Shown in pieces: positions 23,448 to 36,935 of a DNA stretch of 64,000 bases (position 1 is its first letter; each line of letters begins with the position of its first letter). Under the pieces are notes generated by a model. The model was given only the letters and a program-made list of their open reading frames with translations, was not told the origin of the DNA and did no database searches. The DNA is from Lyophyllum atratum (lineage: Eukaryota; Basidiomycota; Agaricomycetes; Agaricales; Lyophyllaceae): NCBI GenBank assembly GCA_014905825.1, contig JACGCN010000016.1, forward strand, positions 1,054,001-1,118,000, read 5' to 3'. A program made the position numbers and the translations under genes.

Positions 23448-26400
23448 TCATGCCCTACCACCCTTTTTCTTCTTGTTCACAACCTTGAACCCCCACTCCG
23501 GCTGCGTGGGCTTCGGGGCTGCCTTCACTACATCCGCTATCGAAACGGGCTTCGCAGGAGCTTTGCCTGCAGTGACGCCCTTGGACCGTGCTGCAGCGTC
23601 CGCCTTGCGTTTGCTGATGAATTCCGACGCGAAGCGTCGCCCGTCGAGCGTCGTGCTGTTGGCATATATCAACTCCGATATGAGCTCGACCGTAGAAGGG
23701 TCGGGGTCCATCGAGAAGGAAAGGAGCATCGATATGATCTCTTCGACTAGAAAATGGGAGGATACGTTTAACACCCAGAAGTGTAGGACAATAGACGACG
23801 CAACTCACCATTGACGGAGCTGTTCAGCCCTTTCAGAGACCCAGTCAGCCAGGTGACGAACTCATGGGAAGGCGCCACAGGATCGTCGTTCTTTGGAGCC
23901 AGTATCGCAGGCTTCACGACAGGCGGCACGGAAACTGGTCGAGAAGTAGCATTGCCATTCGGACGGGGAGCGGACGGCACATTCAAAACCGACGTGGATG
24001 GCGTAACGGGCGGACGAGGGGATCCAATAACTGGAGAGGGCTTTCCACTGGGTCCCACCGTGGTCCAAGCGCTTGCTGCCTGTGAGGCTTGCGGTACAAC
24101 CTAGGAAGAAAGTAAAAGTGTTCAATCACAGGCAACACAAAGATTGAGACGAGAACTGACCTTCGTGGTTGTCTCTGCATAGGCCCTGCGCGCAGCGGCG
24201 GCAGCGACAGTCTCCTTGCTTGCATTCTTCTTCCGTTTCTCCTCCTCTTCCTGAATCTCCTTCATGGTCTTCTTGGCGGTTACCACTTTGGGGGTATTAG
24301 TCCACACGGGCGTGGTAGCAGGACTGGGCGGTGCATTCGGCTCCTTCGCGACGGGTGCGCTGGGCCGCGAACCGGCCTGCGAAGTCGGAAGGCCCCACGA
24401 AGCCGTGAAAGATTGTGCACCACCGTCAACAACAGGCGCAGGGACACGAGCAGCACGCTCCCTTTCTCGCTCGGCCACCTTGCGAGCTTCCACTTTCTTT
24501 GCCTCGGCTTCCTGAATTTCCCTCAAACTCATGGAGACACCTACAGACTTCGTCTTACTCTCATCTTCTTTCGACCATGCGGCCTTCGGTGCGGGAGGTG
24601 AGGGGGATGGTTGAGGGATGGCTTGTGGAGTAGGTGCCGCCTTGGGGATGGGGGCTGGTGGGCTAGCTTGGGCAGCGGCTTTGCCTTTAGACTTGGTGGC
24701 AGGAGCAGCCTTGATGGCTGGTTCTGGAGCTGCAGCGGGTTTTGTGATTGGAATGATGACCGAGTGACCCGAGGATTCAACGTCGTTCGCAGTGGCTTCT
24801 GTTGTAACGGCTATTTGCTGCTGCTGTTGATTGTGTTGTCCGACGTTGCTGAAGGTAAGACTATCAGGTACAGGTGCGGTGTTCCATGTATCCTCAGCGA
24901 GACGTTCTGATGGTGGCTGCCAGGGAGAAGATTCATTGACCTGAGAACTTGGCCTGGAAGGCTCGCTTGGCTGAGCCCAAGGTGAGGCTTCGACTACAGG
25001 TTGAACGATAATGGTGTTGGCAGAGGTGGGGTGCGCAACTTCGAATGGACCTGGTCGTCTAGCTGCAGGGGCTTCATTGTTCCAAGGTGAATGTGAGGGT
25101 GCGGGACTTGGATTCAGGTCGGAAGGGACGGGTTGAGGTGCCGGGGCTTGCAGTCCATATGTATTGGAAGCGGGTTGTTGCTGGTACGGCATCGCGGATG
25201 AATGGGAATAGAGGTGAGATTGGGCAGGAACGGTGGCGTAATGGTTATAATCCACGTTTTGGAACGATGCACCGTCGCCATATGTATTTTGAGAAGCTCC
25301 AAAATTTCCATAGTTGTTTGTTGGTCCAGGCCCAACGGGAGAAGAGAACGGGTCGACTGAACCGCGATTGCCATTAGAGCCATCGAACGGTGCGGCAGCC
25401 CATCCTTGGCCAGGACTGTATGTCCGGTTGTAACCAAAACCATCGGAGGTGGGGATGATGTTACCGAACGCAGGGGATCGCATGACCAGCGACGGGTCCA
25501 GGGAGGAATCATTAAAGGTATTTCTGCGAGTGAATGCCGCAGTAGGATCGGGTATTGCAGCGAAATTTTGTGCACGCCCACCGAGAGTGGCCTCTCCGAA
25601 GTACGCTCCTCTACCACCGAAAGCGTTCGGATCAGGCGATCCGTTCCCAAACCGACCTGCACCAAACGAAGACGATGGCGAATCAGAGGGATTTGAGCCA
25701 AAAGTGTCCAAAGTTGAGCTGCGTAGATTTCGAATAGGTGCTGGTTGGTAGGGCCCATTAAGTGAATGAGGATCCTGCGTAAAGTTTTGAGAGTCGCGAT
25801 GCGCTAACCCCGGTGGCACGACTGGAAGGGGAGGGGTTAAAAATGTCTTGGTCCCCCCGTGACGTTTGACCAGTTCGTCTACCGTTGCCCATTGTGAATC
25901 GAGATGTGTACGCTTCATAGGAAGATCGCCAGTGAAATAGCCATCATCAAACCACTTCTGCATCAATTCAGCCTTGAAGGGACCTAGACGGCACATAGAC
26001 TCCTGTCAGATCATAAATTCCGGGTGGCAAATTTCACATACCTTGGATTTGGCCTGAAGGGTCCTTGTATGACCATTCAACATTCGCAAGATCTAGAGCC
26101 GCGGTTGCAGGTACGCTATTTGTTGAATTGTTTACGGATCCCAGTACGCTGGCGCCATTACTACCCAACGACAGAGCCGCCACTCCAGCGATGGCACGCT
26201 GACCAGAAGGATCAGTTAGCTGAGGGTCAGTGGTGCGATTTGCTTCACGAGGCGCATCTGTTGAACGTGAGTTCCCGGCTGGTCTGTGGCTCGCATCTTC
26301 CTCTTCTTCCCGGATATTAGAAGCCTTGCTGTCCAGTTGATAATCTCCCCCGCCCTCCCGGGACATGCCAGCACCAGCCTTCAAGGATGCCTCTGACGCT

Positions 26401-27202
26401 CGGCGTCGCGCGACCCAAGAATCTCCGCTACTTAGGATGCCGTCAAAGCCGGAGGTGTATCCAGAGGCGCGTCGAGGGGACGGAAGTGCAGCTTCACGGG
26501 GCGAAGCTGGTTGTAAACTTGACAATGATTGCTTCCGGGGAATCGTAGAAGCAGGTTGGTCTTTGAAATAGAGTGATGAGGACATGGGACCGATATTCGC
26601 GACTGGGCGGCTCACCTGCACTCTCTCGTCGTCTGAGTGCACCAAATCGATCCCTCAAAGGACTTGCCGTCGCAGACGCCGGGCTATTGAGACCCAAACG
26701 CGACCTTTCAGTCCCTAAACCCTGCGTAGACAATGGGGACAGAAGATCGGTAGATTGGCGTCGACGAAGATCTGAGTTGAGAGGCCCTTGGAAAAGCTGT
26801 CGTACACGATGTAAGAACCGCGTACGAGACACACGAAAGAAATTGCTTTCAAGTTAGCTTCACCTTCTTTTCAGAGTCCCCCATGTCACGCAGTCCCACA
26901 GGTTCATTGCCCACCTCCCGTACCACACCTTCCCATCTTTCGACTTCTAGGCCCAGGCCACCCTTCCCTCCGCCTTCTCTGTAGATTCTAAGTAGCTCCT
27001 CTTTGGAATATCGGAATGGGTGTACGTCGTCGCGTTTCTCGGGTCGCTGGGGAGGGGCAGGAGAGACCAGTGCAGAATAAGTGGACGCGCCCGACGCCGG
27101 AGCGCCTGTAGGAGGTGGAGATGGAGGTGCCTGAGAGCGTGCTGGAGGCTGATGCTTGGTGCGCATCCACTCGGGGCCAAAGTGCATGGTAGTAGAGGAC
27201 AT
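23448..27202 (-). CDS. GYF-domain protein (SMY2/GIGYF-like)
   Basis: A proline-rich-ligand adaptor linked in other fungi to mRNA metabolism and COPII traffic. The start at 27202 (MSSTTMHFGPEWMRTKHQPPARS) is followed by KRDDVHPFRYSKEELLRIYREGG, a conserved GIGYF/SMY2 N-terminal helix with a 4E-binding-like YSKEELL. A Ser/Arg-rich linker is spread over several exons. The GYF domain is split by an intron near 26000-26040. Its halves read VEWSYKDPSGQIQ and GPFKAELMQKWFDDGYFTGDLPMKR, with the bulky core W-Y...GPF...M..W...GYF intact. Then come about 600 residues of low-complexity Pro/Ser/Asn/Gly, an Ala/Glu/Lys coiled coil (LREIQEAEAKKVEARKVAERERERAA), and a C-terminal alpha-helical segment ending NKKKKGGRA. 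It probably has about 1100 residues. The family is certain; the partner is unknown. Confidence 0.87.
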
Positions 27203-27405
27203 TTGTGCTTTTCACTGAGTGAAGTTCACGGGAATAATCTGCGGGTAAAGGTGCTGTCTTTTTTTGAAAATTCTTCAGTGTAGAGCTGAGTTCACACGTG
27301 GAAAATATTTGCTAACAGACTCAATACTCCTATTTAGGGCAGGTTCAAACTACCCTTCCTCCGATTCCACATTATGCTACTAATAAATACGATGTACAGT
27401 ATCCT

Positions 27406-29878
27406 TTACTCCATCTTAACCCGCCATACTGATATAGGAAGAGCTAGAAGGACCTTCAGAGGCAGTTTCAAGAGTGCAACAGGGGCCTTACCTTGTAGTT
27501 TACGTGCTCTGGGAATTATGAAAGTGACCAACAAAACCACTCCGACAACCATACACAAGGCAGACATGGCGTAGTAGCCGTCACGTCGAGTGATGCACTC
27601 TCCATTGAGGTCCTTGCACGTTGCCTTGCCATGGTCTGATACGCATTCTGTCGCTAGTGGGATGTCAACAATAGGGAGATGACCAAGAAATGATATCACG
27701 AACTTTGAAGAGTGATACCCTCAGCCACTTGGCAAGTCGCATCAGTCAAAAGGTCCACGCCTATAAAAGGACATCAGAGCATAGCCTGTACAGTGACGAC
27801 TGAGCATACCTTTCAGCACAAACCATTTAGGCCATGTGCCTCCCATGTTGGTAAAAGTGTTCAACAGCTGTTGAAGGCGATGAAAACCAGATGATGGAAA
27901 TCATGTATATCATGAAACTCACAGTCATGTACGTCCCCCCGATGAGAGGATCAGAAACCCGAGTGTGGAAGGCGGATATGCCGACGAATTGCACAGTTCT
28001 GCGTGGTTCGTCAGTAACAGCGTTTCCAGGGTAAAAGAAAATGAGCTCACGATGCGAAAGAGGAGATCACCGTATGTATGATCAAAAAGAGGAAAAATCC
28101 AGTAGAAATCGGGGCTTTTGGGAACCACAAGACAATGAGAGTGGCGATGAGGGCCAACAAGAGACGCGGTGCAAATGCAATTAACCAAGGGCGGAGAGGC
28201 TTATCACCCCTCGACCATTTAGCCGCCAGCCATCCTCCCATGATTTGGAAAGGGAAATCGATAAGAACCACGAGGGCCAAGTCCTCGCGTTTGAATCCCT
28301 TCTCCACCATCTTGAGCGAGGTCACCGCTTCGTTCGCTGCGAAACCAATCTTCGCAACTAGGTGCACCAGGACAAGTATTTGGACATCTTAAGCAGCTGT
28401 TAGTCAGGGAAGCACTCGAAGTGAATACAGAGAGTCGTACGGCGGAGTTTGCAGATCGTCCATATAGTTTTATATACCGATTTTATGCTCATCTCCGCTT
28501 CGTTGGCAGGCTCCTTGTCCTAAACCGCAAGTCAGGTTGATAGCCGCCTTGGTGTGGAAAGAGTGGACTTACTTCTTTTTTGAAAAATAGAAGCCACAAG
28601 GTCACTGTGTAGCAAACAACACTCCAAAACTTCAGGTACGCAGCTAGGGTTAGATGCGGAACACCCCATTTCGTGCTGATTGGGACGGTTAATGAGGAGC
28701 TAACTCGAATTGAGTGGAACTTACGCAAATGCTTCACTATTGAAAGCAAGGAAGACCGTAAAAGAAGCGAAGAATCCAGTATTAAGACCTATAGTCTGAC
28801 AAGTAGATGCATAGGAAAGACAGTCCTGAGAAAGAAGAGTAAGAGCCCAGCCTGTTTTTTTCTTGAGTCGAGTCTTCCTTGTCAAGATTATACGGACTAA
28901 CCGTCGACGGCAATATCTATGTGTCATACTTGAGTAAATCCAGATCCAGTGAGCGCGCCTTACTCACCTTGGGTCGCAGAGAAGAACACGAGGGATGTAA
29001 ACACCACCGATAACTCTATGATGTTGTTGGCCGGCTGAGGTGGAAGAAAGAGTCGCGTCAGAGGAGATAGATTGAATGAATGGCACGCGAATTACATCGT
29101 CAAGCAACTTCTGGACATTTAAGGAGATGTACAGCATCAAACTCCCAACGATGAACTGCATAGGTAATATCCAGGACTTCCGGCGTCCAATGCGGGTAAA
29201 ATATACGGAGTCGACTATAGGAGACCACAATAGTTTGAGCGAGTAAGGATAGCTTGCGAGAGAGAATGTCGCTAGTTGTGAATAAGATAAATGTTCTCTG
29301 AGAATGAATGGGACAGAGCCTATAGAAAGGTTTAAAAGGCGTTACGGTGTAAATCGGAGTACATACCGAGTGCAAGGCCCAGCTAGCCGAAACAACTTGA
29401 TGTCAACGGCCAAGTACATTGAAAGCATCGGAATACACACCGGCACTCCCTGGATGAGGTCTGTTCGACGTATCCCGTAAGTAACATCGCCGGTACGCGC
29501 AGAACTTGGTGGCTTACACAGTATACACAGCAACACCATGTTGCGCTTGTCCTTGGCTCCTATTGGACGTTTGAGAGGGTTAACCTCCTCGATCTCCGAA
29601 TCCTCATCGTCTCGTAAACCTCGCGACGCTCTTTCTCGCTCCTCTTCTCCCAATAAGCTAAGCTCGACTCCTTCTTCAGCGTCATCGATACCCATGCGCG
29701 GGGTTCGGGGAGTTTTGGGAGTTCGAGGATTAATTTGAATGCTATTAAGGGAAGAGGAAACCGCCATGGAGTTTCCCGAAATAGATGTGGGTTTCATGTC
29801 CTCCTCGTCAGCCACTGCCTGTTGTTGGTCGTGCTCCGCGTTGTTTGATTTTTTGCCTTTTTTGCGGCGTACCGACAT
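27406..29878 (-). CDS. Acetyl-coenzyme A transporter, SLC33A1-like
   Basis: A multi-pass ER or Golgi membrane protein expected to import acetyl-CoA for lumenal acetylation. The cytosolic N-terminus is long and hydrophilic (MSVRRKKGKKSNNAEHDQQQ, then TPKTPRTPRMG and an acidic stretch), followed by GAKDKRNMVLLCIL. Further exons give DLIQGVPVC, LKLLWSPIVDSVYFTRIGRRKSW (the family signature) and ILPMQFIVGSLMLYISL. Later helices include VLIDFPFQIMGGWLAAKWS. The C-terminus has the cysteine-containing loop SDHGKATCKDLNGECITRRDGYY and a last helix. A 47-base intron then joins KLQ to ALPISVWRVKME, which matches the family's LQ.LP.SAWRV end. The intron could be read in frame, adding spurious residues. 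About ten introns. Confidence 0.88.
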
Positions 29879-31158
29879 ACAAAGGCTGAATGTCGTCCAA
29901 GAAAGTCGGGGAGGCTACTGTGATGTCCGCGCTGGCAAATACCAAACAAGCTGTGCGCCACGTGGCCAAACTGAAAATGATCATGATGGTTGCTCCCACC
30001 AGAAATATCAAGTCCGCGAGTTTTGTTACTTTCAGACACCAATGCAGCAGGCGTTGAGAACTGTCCGCCCTTCTCCAAGATTCTGATCCATTTCACGTGT
30101 CTATACCAAGGCTTCTCTCAGGAGATCAACATCCCGGACTTCGACGTTCGACACATACAACACGAATCATACAAATCTGCAATCTTGTGCTCATAGTCCG
30201 AATGATTCCCACCCACCATCCACTATAGCAACCTCAGACTAGAGTCTATTCTCAAAATGCCTCGCATGCGACAAGCAACCTTTCTGCAAGCCTGAATTTG
30301 AACAGGAAGCCTCGGTGTTCGATGAAAGGTCTTGTCTGCGATCTTAGCCTATTTGGATTCCCTTCACCTGTTCCTCCCCACTCCCACTCGAAGTCGGCTA
30401 CTGCTCAGCCCGGGCTGTCCAGGATCTCATGCGATCAATCACCGATTCAAGAACTGTAAGGTACGCTGGCAGAGTGTCGTCGTGACTGACCCGCGAAGCT
30501 CTGCTAGAATCCTAAAAGTTCGGATACGACAAGAACCACTCTCAGTAATCCTTCCCGCAGTCGCCCGTTCAGAGTTACCGGCTGAGGCGAGTGACGGGAC
30601 TGATGCTCCACGTCATGGGCACTGGGCGTCGGTGGTTCATTGCCCTTGTTAACCCTTGAATATCGCGCTTCCCTTGTCAACTTGTCGGACCAAGGCCTCA
30701 GGAAGACGCCTTATGGATCTTTATCTGCGTATTTCACATGAAGTATGTTCGTGGGCCCACCACATTGCACTCCGCGTCTAGACCGGGAGGAGCGCGATTT
30801 TTTTGAATCTCGCGGCAGAACATGCATTTGATAGCTAATATTCTTCTGTTCGCAGGTAAGGCGAAGATTGTCTATCCGGCACCCAGTATACCCATGTATC
30901 TCCCTCGATGGCTGCGCGGCTTCGCTTTTCGTTCCTCACGCCACTGCACTTCGGCTTCATAACACGACGGCTGTCCTGTTCATGATGTTTCCCATGATCA
31001 GGTCGTGGGTTTACATTTTTAGACCATCACAGGGTTTCTCGTTGTGATCGAGACTGGATCTATTGAAACATATAAAGCATCACATCTCTTAACGTGAACT
31101 CCCGAACAGGTTCGCCTCCCAAACCCCCCCCCTCCCACCACCATCACCATAAATCAAC
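29879..31158. other. Divergent promoter region, acetyl-CoA transporter / P450
   Basis: 1.28 kb without a convincing gene. An open frame at 30332-30652 has no domain and no splice support. The last 60 bases before the P450 start are C-rich (CCCCCCC run near 31130), a common fungal leader. No repeats were noticed. Confidence 0.5.
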
Positions 31159-33239
31159 ATGCTCTGGAGTTTGATTTCTAACACGTCGATAATCTGCTTG
31201 GGCGTCATCTTGGTCTTCCTGTTCCGATTTATGCTCCACTTCGTCAAAGGACGCCTCGCTTTGAAACATATCCCTGGACCACGAACATCGTCGTTACTGT
31301 GGGGTGAAGAATGGGTGCTTTACCACAGCCTACCTGGTTCTCCCTATCTCCGTTGGCATAAGCAGTTCGGTAAGGTCGTCAGGTTCCCGGGCGCGTTCGG
31401 TGTGAGTGACATCATGATCATCTATCACTATCACTGTATTCGTTTCCATTCCTGGCACTCACGATCTTCCGTATATCTAGCACCAGATCCTGTCTATCAC
31501 TGACCCTCGAGCGATATCGTTCATTATAGGGGAGGGAATATACAGCTTTCCTAAACCCTACGGCGTTCGAGCGTGGTTCAAGGCAACCCTGGGCGAAGGC
31601 ATACTTTGGGTTGAAGGTAAGCTCCAAGTGAAATATGTGTCCCATGGTTACTAACCATAGCGATGAAACTCAGGCAAGGCAGCCCACGAGAAGCAAAGGC
31701 GGACATTGGCCCCAGCCCTGAGGTACGCAGACCGTCTTTTCTCGTCAGCCACCTCGTTCCTTAATCTAAATTCCAATCTAGTCAGCAGTCGGTTCGAAAC
31801 CTCACGCACATCTTCTACGAGACCTCTTCCAAGCTCGCGTCGCAATGGACAAAGTTGCTTGACAATAGCCATGCCGATGAGATTGAAATCGAAGTCACCA
31901 ACTGGGCCGGACGTTTTGCGTCAGTATACCTGTCTGAACGCCTGATTACGACAACTAACAAAATTCGCAGACTCGATACCATCGGCCGCGCCGCGTTCTC
32001 ATACGATTTCGATTGTCTTTCTGGAGAGCCCCACGCCCTGGCGGAAACGCTGGACGGGCTAACAAACAACGAAAACAAGCTATCGTCGTTTTATATGCGT
32101 GCTCTTTTTTGGATCTTTCCCTCCATCCTATCGATCGGCAAAAAAGGCGAAATGATCAGACGCACAAAGCAGGAGCTTGGAGACATCGCCTCCAAAATGT
32201 GGAGAGATGCAAAAATCGCTGGTGACTCGGAGGACCGGACCCTGATGGCCCTCATGCGTATGTCGCGTATGGAATTGTGGCGTAGGCCAAATACTGATGC
32301 TATTATTCTCAACAGTGAAGGCTGACAAGGCATCTGGACAATGCATGAGCGAGGAAGAAATCGTCTCTCAGATGCGTACCACGATCTCCGCAGGTTACGA
32401 GACAGTGTCTGCTCTCGTAGCGGTAAGCCTTCTATCATATCTCCGCCTGCCAATCGTGCTGACGCGCAAAATCAAGTGGATCTTGTACGAGCTCTCGCAG
32501 ATCCCAGAGCTACAATCGGCCCTCCGAGAAGAAACGTCCACTGCCAGAGACGCCTCCTTCGACGAGCTCAACAACAAATACCCCTTGCTCGACGCCGTCC
32601 TGAAAGAGACCCTGCGTCTACACCCCGCGATTCTCGAAAACCACCACGAGGTACGTAACAAAAATCTGTATCTCCGCAACCCACCTCTTACTGAACACCT
32701 CTATACTCCAGGCCGCCGATACCATAGTCATCCCTCTCTCAGAACCCCTCCCCGGCACCACCGAGACGCACCTCGTCGTCCCCAAAGGCACCACCATCGC
32801 GATCCCGCTCAACGTCATCCAGACCGATCCAGAGGTCTGGGGCCCGGATGCCGACGAGTTCCGACCGCAGCGGTGGATCGAGCGCAAGGAGGCCGGAATC
32901 TGGGGCGGCCGTGAGCTCTTGGCTTTCAGTGAAGGGTAAGTAGTACTCCACGCCCTGCTCCTTCGGGCGTCTGACCATGAACTGACCTCCTTTGTAGTCC
33001 CCGTTCCTGCATCGGGAAAGCCTTTGCGCTCGCGGAAATCAAAGTATGTGTCTGATGCTGCCCCCCGGCCTTCAGGTTATACTCACCCTCACGTCGCTCA
33101 GGCTCTTACTGTGACCCTTCTTCGTCAGTTTGCGTTTTCTTGCCCGCATGAGATCGAGGCGTTCCAGAGTTTCGTTATTCGGCCTCGTATCAAGGGACAA
33201 GGGCCCAGCTCGCTTCCTCTCCTTGTTCGTAAGCTATGA
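31159..33239 (+). CDS. Cytochrome P450 monooxygenase, family unassigned
   Basis: A heme-thiolate oxygenase anchored in the ER by the N-terminal helix SIICLGVILVFLFRFML. It has the proline-rich hinge HIPGPRTSSLLWG. Exons in order give TDPRAISFIIGEG; HEKQRRTLAPAL; an intron-interrupted AGRFA-LDTIGRAAFSYDFD; the I-helix oxygen-binding segment ISAGYETVSA near 32390; the K-helix ETLRLHP near 32615; the FRPQRW meander near 32860; and the heme loop FSEGPRSCIGKAFALAEIK with its Cys ligand near 33010. The gene ends at 33239. The oxygen groove reads AGxET where AGxDT is more usual, a common variation in fungal P450s. Exact CYP family and substrate cannot be told. No biosynthetic partners are nearby except the unrelated ERG5. 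Confidence 0.88.
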
Positions 33240-33586
33240 TGAACTATGCATTGGGAGTATTGGCGAGCATGCAGCTGGATCTTGGGACTTGGAAGTGGAG
33301 ATGGATGCTATCGGACAATGTATCTATAATTTTAACAGTAAAGATTCGATCATCCGCTTCAAGTTTAGATTCAGAGCAGTTATGCAAGATATGTCGTGAC
33401 TGGTATATTATTAGAAATTCATACACGACTAGGTAAAAGCCCCAGCCACTTAATGAGTGAGCATGTACGGTACTTTGGCGTCACGGATGTGTGCGCATTC
33501 TATGTACCGCTTTGAAATCAGTTCGGCCTCTCGATTCATAAGATTAGCTTAATATTTTAGAGAGATATTGTTAGTATCAATTGAGT
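33240..33586. other. Convergent 3' regions of the two P450 genes
   Basis: About 350 bases, AT-rich. No gene was seen. Confidence 0.5.
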
Positions 33587-35412
33587 TCATGCGTGGCGGG
33601 GTGAGAATGTCAGACGGCAGCCGTCTTTGGGGAACAGTGTGGCGATGATTCTGAGAAGATGAAGGGGTCAACCTCGGATGCTGAAAAGAAAATTGATATA
33701 GGAACTCACTCGACCTCCTCACTCAGTGGGGTAATCTCGTGTTCAAAGTCCATCATAACGACGGCGGTGGCAAGGACGAGGACAATATTCATCTGAGCAT
33801 ATTCCAGACCGATGCAGCGATGAGGCCCTGATCCGAAGACAATATAGTTCTTGGGGTTTTGGTTCGCCGAGCCTTCGGCATCGAGCCACCGTTCGGGGAG
33901 AAGGTTCTCGGGTTCGGGGTAGATCGAGGGGTCGTGGAGGGAGTTAAAGAACGAAGGGATGACCATGCTGTTGACGGGAACGGTATAATCATCAGAGATG
34001 GGGAAGGCTTTGGTCGTCTTGTACGGAACCTAAGAAATCATTTCAGGATGCGAGGTAAAACGAAAAATGATACAGACAGACCATGGTGACGGGGGGCTTG
34101 ACACGCATGCTCTCTTTGACGAAGGCATTGAGGTAAGTCATTTGGTCGATCATTTCGAGAGTGAGAGGCTTCTGGTAGTTGCCCTGACGAACAGCGTCCT
34201 GCTCAGCCCGGACCTTTGCAAGAATTTCGGGATTGTCGGCCAAGTGCTGGAATCCGTAGATCAAACCGCTGCTCATCGCGTCTTGTGAAGCGAACAGGAA
34301 AGAGAAGAGGACCATGGCCATCTCGAGATCGCTAAACTCCCTCCTGCCCTTGTAGTTGGGATCGGCCAGGATTTGGACCCATTCGTCCAACATACATTCA
34401 GGCTCAGCACCCGAGCTCATGGATTCCTTGCTTAGTTTGGCGGCAAGCTCGAGCCATCGGAGTGCCGCCTTGCGGGCCTGAATGGCTTTGTACACCTTTG
34501 TTCCAGGAAGCGCAAGAGGGAAGTTGACCAGCTCGAGGGATTGGGTAATAGCCCAATACTTGTCATTGATTTCAAGGGCAGCTTCTTCGGAGATATGCTT
34601 GCCACAGAAGACGCGTAGAGATGTGTCCATGTTCAAGTGACGAGCGGTCATCATGATGGGTTGTGCTTCGGTAGTTTTCGCGGCGACACTGAGCCATTTG
34701 GTCAGATGTTTGCGCGTGATAGATTCTTGGATGGCCATATAAATTCTGCGACGAAGCCTGGTGAGTTTGTGTAGAATGTCAGGAGTGCAAATATAATTTA
34801 CCCGAGTGCTCTGCGCGTGAAAAGAGCGTTCAGACCGCGGCGATAGGCCAAATGGTCTTTCCCGGCCAAGAAAACCCTAGGTAACGGTGTGAGACTATAT
34901 CCGAGAACGCGAATACACAACATACCAGTTGTCAGGGCGTAGAACCTGCTTCGCCGAGTGCACAAGACAGGGCTCAGCATAGCTAGGAGAGTTGAGGATT
35001 TTACGCGCAAACTCGTTGGAAGAGGCCATGACGATGAAACTAGAAAGTATAAGAGTATTTCACGCGCTGTTTCGTACGTAACTTACATGTTGAAGACACT
35101 GATCGCGCTCAGAGCACCCGAATCCCACTGCCTCTTGTAACCCTCCATGGTAGGATTCATAGAGTCGGCAAACTTGCCAATAAGTGGAATAGTCCATTTA
35201 TCACCCGGCAAATGACGTTTCTTGTATCGGTATACGGACTGCTCCAAGACGAGGAGAGAAATGATAATTGCGGCGGTGGTCCATAGCCAGGTGGCGGATT
35301 TGCCTTGGGGAAGGAAGGGAAAGGTAGCAGCAGTTAAATTATGGAGGGTGGCCTGGAACGTGGAGGACGGCATGGAGGCGGCGACGGAAGCATCCTTGAG
35401 ATGGGCCGACAT
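33587..35412 (-). CDS. ERG5: Sterol C-22 desaturase (CYP61)
   Basis: Introduces the delta-22 double bond of ergosterol in the ER. The start at 35412 gives MSAHLKDASVAAS, a membrane helix (TWLWTTAAIIISLLVLEQSVY) and the CYP61 hallmark LPGDKWTIPLIGKFADSMNPTMEGY. Next come FARKILNSPSYAEPC, HLAYRRGLNALFTRRALG and the large exon 34043-34738. The I-helix is FLFASQDAMSSGLIYGFQ, in which Gln-Asp replaces the usual acid-Thr pair and which is typical for CYP61. The K-helix is KESMRVKPPV. Last come PERWLDAEG and the heme loop FGSGPHRCIGLEYAQMN. A final 61-base intron joins PLSEEVE to IIATLFPKDGCRLTFSPRHA. All conserved parts are present and the gene looks intact. Confidence 0.93.
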
Positions 35413-35840
35413 GGTGGGGACGAATTCCAGCGAAATCCAAGCAAACTGCTACCAATTTGTGCTGATCATATAACCTGACAACATGAACTGATTTTTTTCC
35501 ATCAGCCAATCATATTACGCGTAGCATTCGTTAGTCAGCCTGGATCACCAAAGAAGTACGCGTCTGGGCCTGGGCCGCGGACCTGCATTTCACAGTTGGG
35601 TAGCATTCGCAAGTGCTGCCTGCTGTTCTCGTCTTATTTATGCTCTCATCTCCCTTCATCTCCACCGCCTTCGTCGGACTTTATAGCCCCTGCCCATCTA
35701 ACTCGACCATATCTATCACAGCCTCCTCGTTTTGAGATTGATTCAATTCAGTTAAGCTATGTACTTGGTCCATCACAGATCTCGGCCACGGTCTCACGAA
35801 GGAGCAACACCGAGTTGAGCCTGAGCGCTGAGCTCTCGCC

Positions 35841-36935
35841 ATGTTGCCCCTCTGTACACAAGGCCTCAGGCTGCAGCGCATGGTCCTCTTGCGGTGGTTC
35901 GCATGTGCTCTTGTTGCTCTGCAGTCGCAGGCAGCGTTGCAGAACATCACTATCGACGATACCTTTGGCGATCCTCTTTCCGGGCAGAAGATTGTTTATC
36001 AACCTGCTGGCGCCTGGAACACCATTGACTGCGTTCCCTGTACCGCTCGTCCCGACACAGCCCTGGCTTTCAATGGAACCTGGCACGACGGTACCGTATG
36101 TCAGTCTAAACCCACCAATATCAGAATCTGACTCACCATCTGCAGTTCTACCCCGCGCCAGGGAGCAACGACTTTCCAAATACACCGCTTTCTGCATCCG
36201 TTACCTTCAATGGTCAGAACATGGACTTTTTCCACTGAACTCAGCTGACAATAATTGTCTTCCAGGCACTGCAGTATATGTCATTTGCATTCTCGCTCGA
36301 ACGACGGCTACACCGTTTGGTGACAGTAACATGACATTTGTTATCGATGGAAATGTGGCTGATACTTTTGTCAAACCTGCGCCTGGGACCACGGGTTTCG
36401 ACTATAATGTGACGGTCTATTCGAACCCTTCGCTGGAGCCCGGTACTCATACAATCACCATACAAAATGGCCACGTCAATGGACCAAAGTCGATCATGAT
36501 CATTGATAGAATCATCTATACGCGAGTCTACCATTTATTGTCGCGCGTTTCGTCTAACGAGACTCGAACGTGCTGTCATTATCCAGAACAGATATTCCGG
36601 ACCTGAAACCGACACGTTTCAATAATGCAGGCGTCATTGCAGGAGCTGTCGTCGGCTCCGTCGTATTTGTATTGGCCGTGGCCTTGCTACTCGTACTCCT
36701 ATATCGCACACGCAGACGACGCCTCAATGAGAAGCATGAGGACCACCAAATACATCCATTCATTGCGCTCAATCCCCCCACCTCATACGGAGCGTCATCG
36801 GCAGACAGACCACATGTCTCCTCAGGACCATCGAATACCTCCATATCACCGGCGGATGCGCCGCCAGCGTATGATCATCCAAGTGTAGGGCCGTCAAGTA
36901 AAGGGAGATCGGTTTATCGTACGGAGAGGCTTTAG
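35841..36935 (+). CDS. Single-pass membrane protein with Ser/Pro-rich cytoplasmic tail
   Basis: A type I membrane protein of the kind abundant in mushrooms; function unknown. The start at 35841, or the second Met at 35880 (MVLLRWFACALVALQSQAALQ), gives a signal peptide. The ectodomain begins NITIDDTFGDPLSGQKIVYQPAGAWN. It has paired cysteines (DCVPCT) and several N-glycosylation sequons (NIT, NGTW, NMTF, NVTV), suggesting a galactose-binding-like beta fold. An exon starting near 36567 then gives NAGVIAGAVVGSVVFVLAVALLLVLLY, a transmembrane segment, followed by basic RTRRRR and a tail with PPAYDHP. Joining the two halves in frame needs an intron from about 36523 to 36565 or so with a GC donor; ordinary GT donors run into stops. 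A longer N-terminal frame upstream (from 35596) is ignored because it lacks a signal sequence at its start. Confidence 0.72.

Noticed and set aside
25114..25758. 214-codon frame rich in Pro and Leu inside the GYF gene
   Set aside because: Out-of-frame reading of the low-complexity coding region of the GYF gene.
35596..35840. N-terminal extension of the membrane-protein frame
   Set aside because: It would place the signal peptide inside the protein. The Met at 35841 or 35880 fits better.
36554..36600. GTTCGAGTC string on the reverse strand resembling a tRNA T-loop
   Set aside because: No pairing T-stem, anticodon arm or acceptor stem around it. It lies in an intron.
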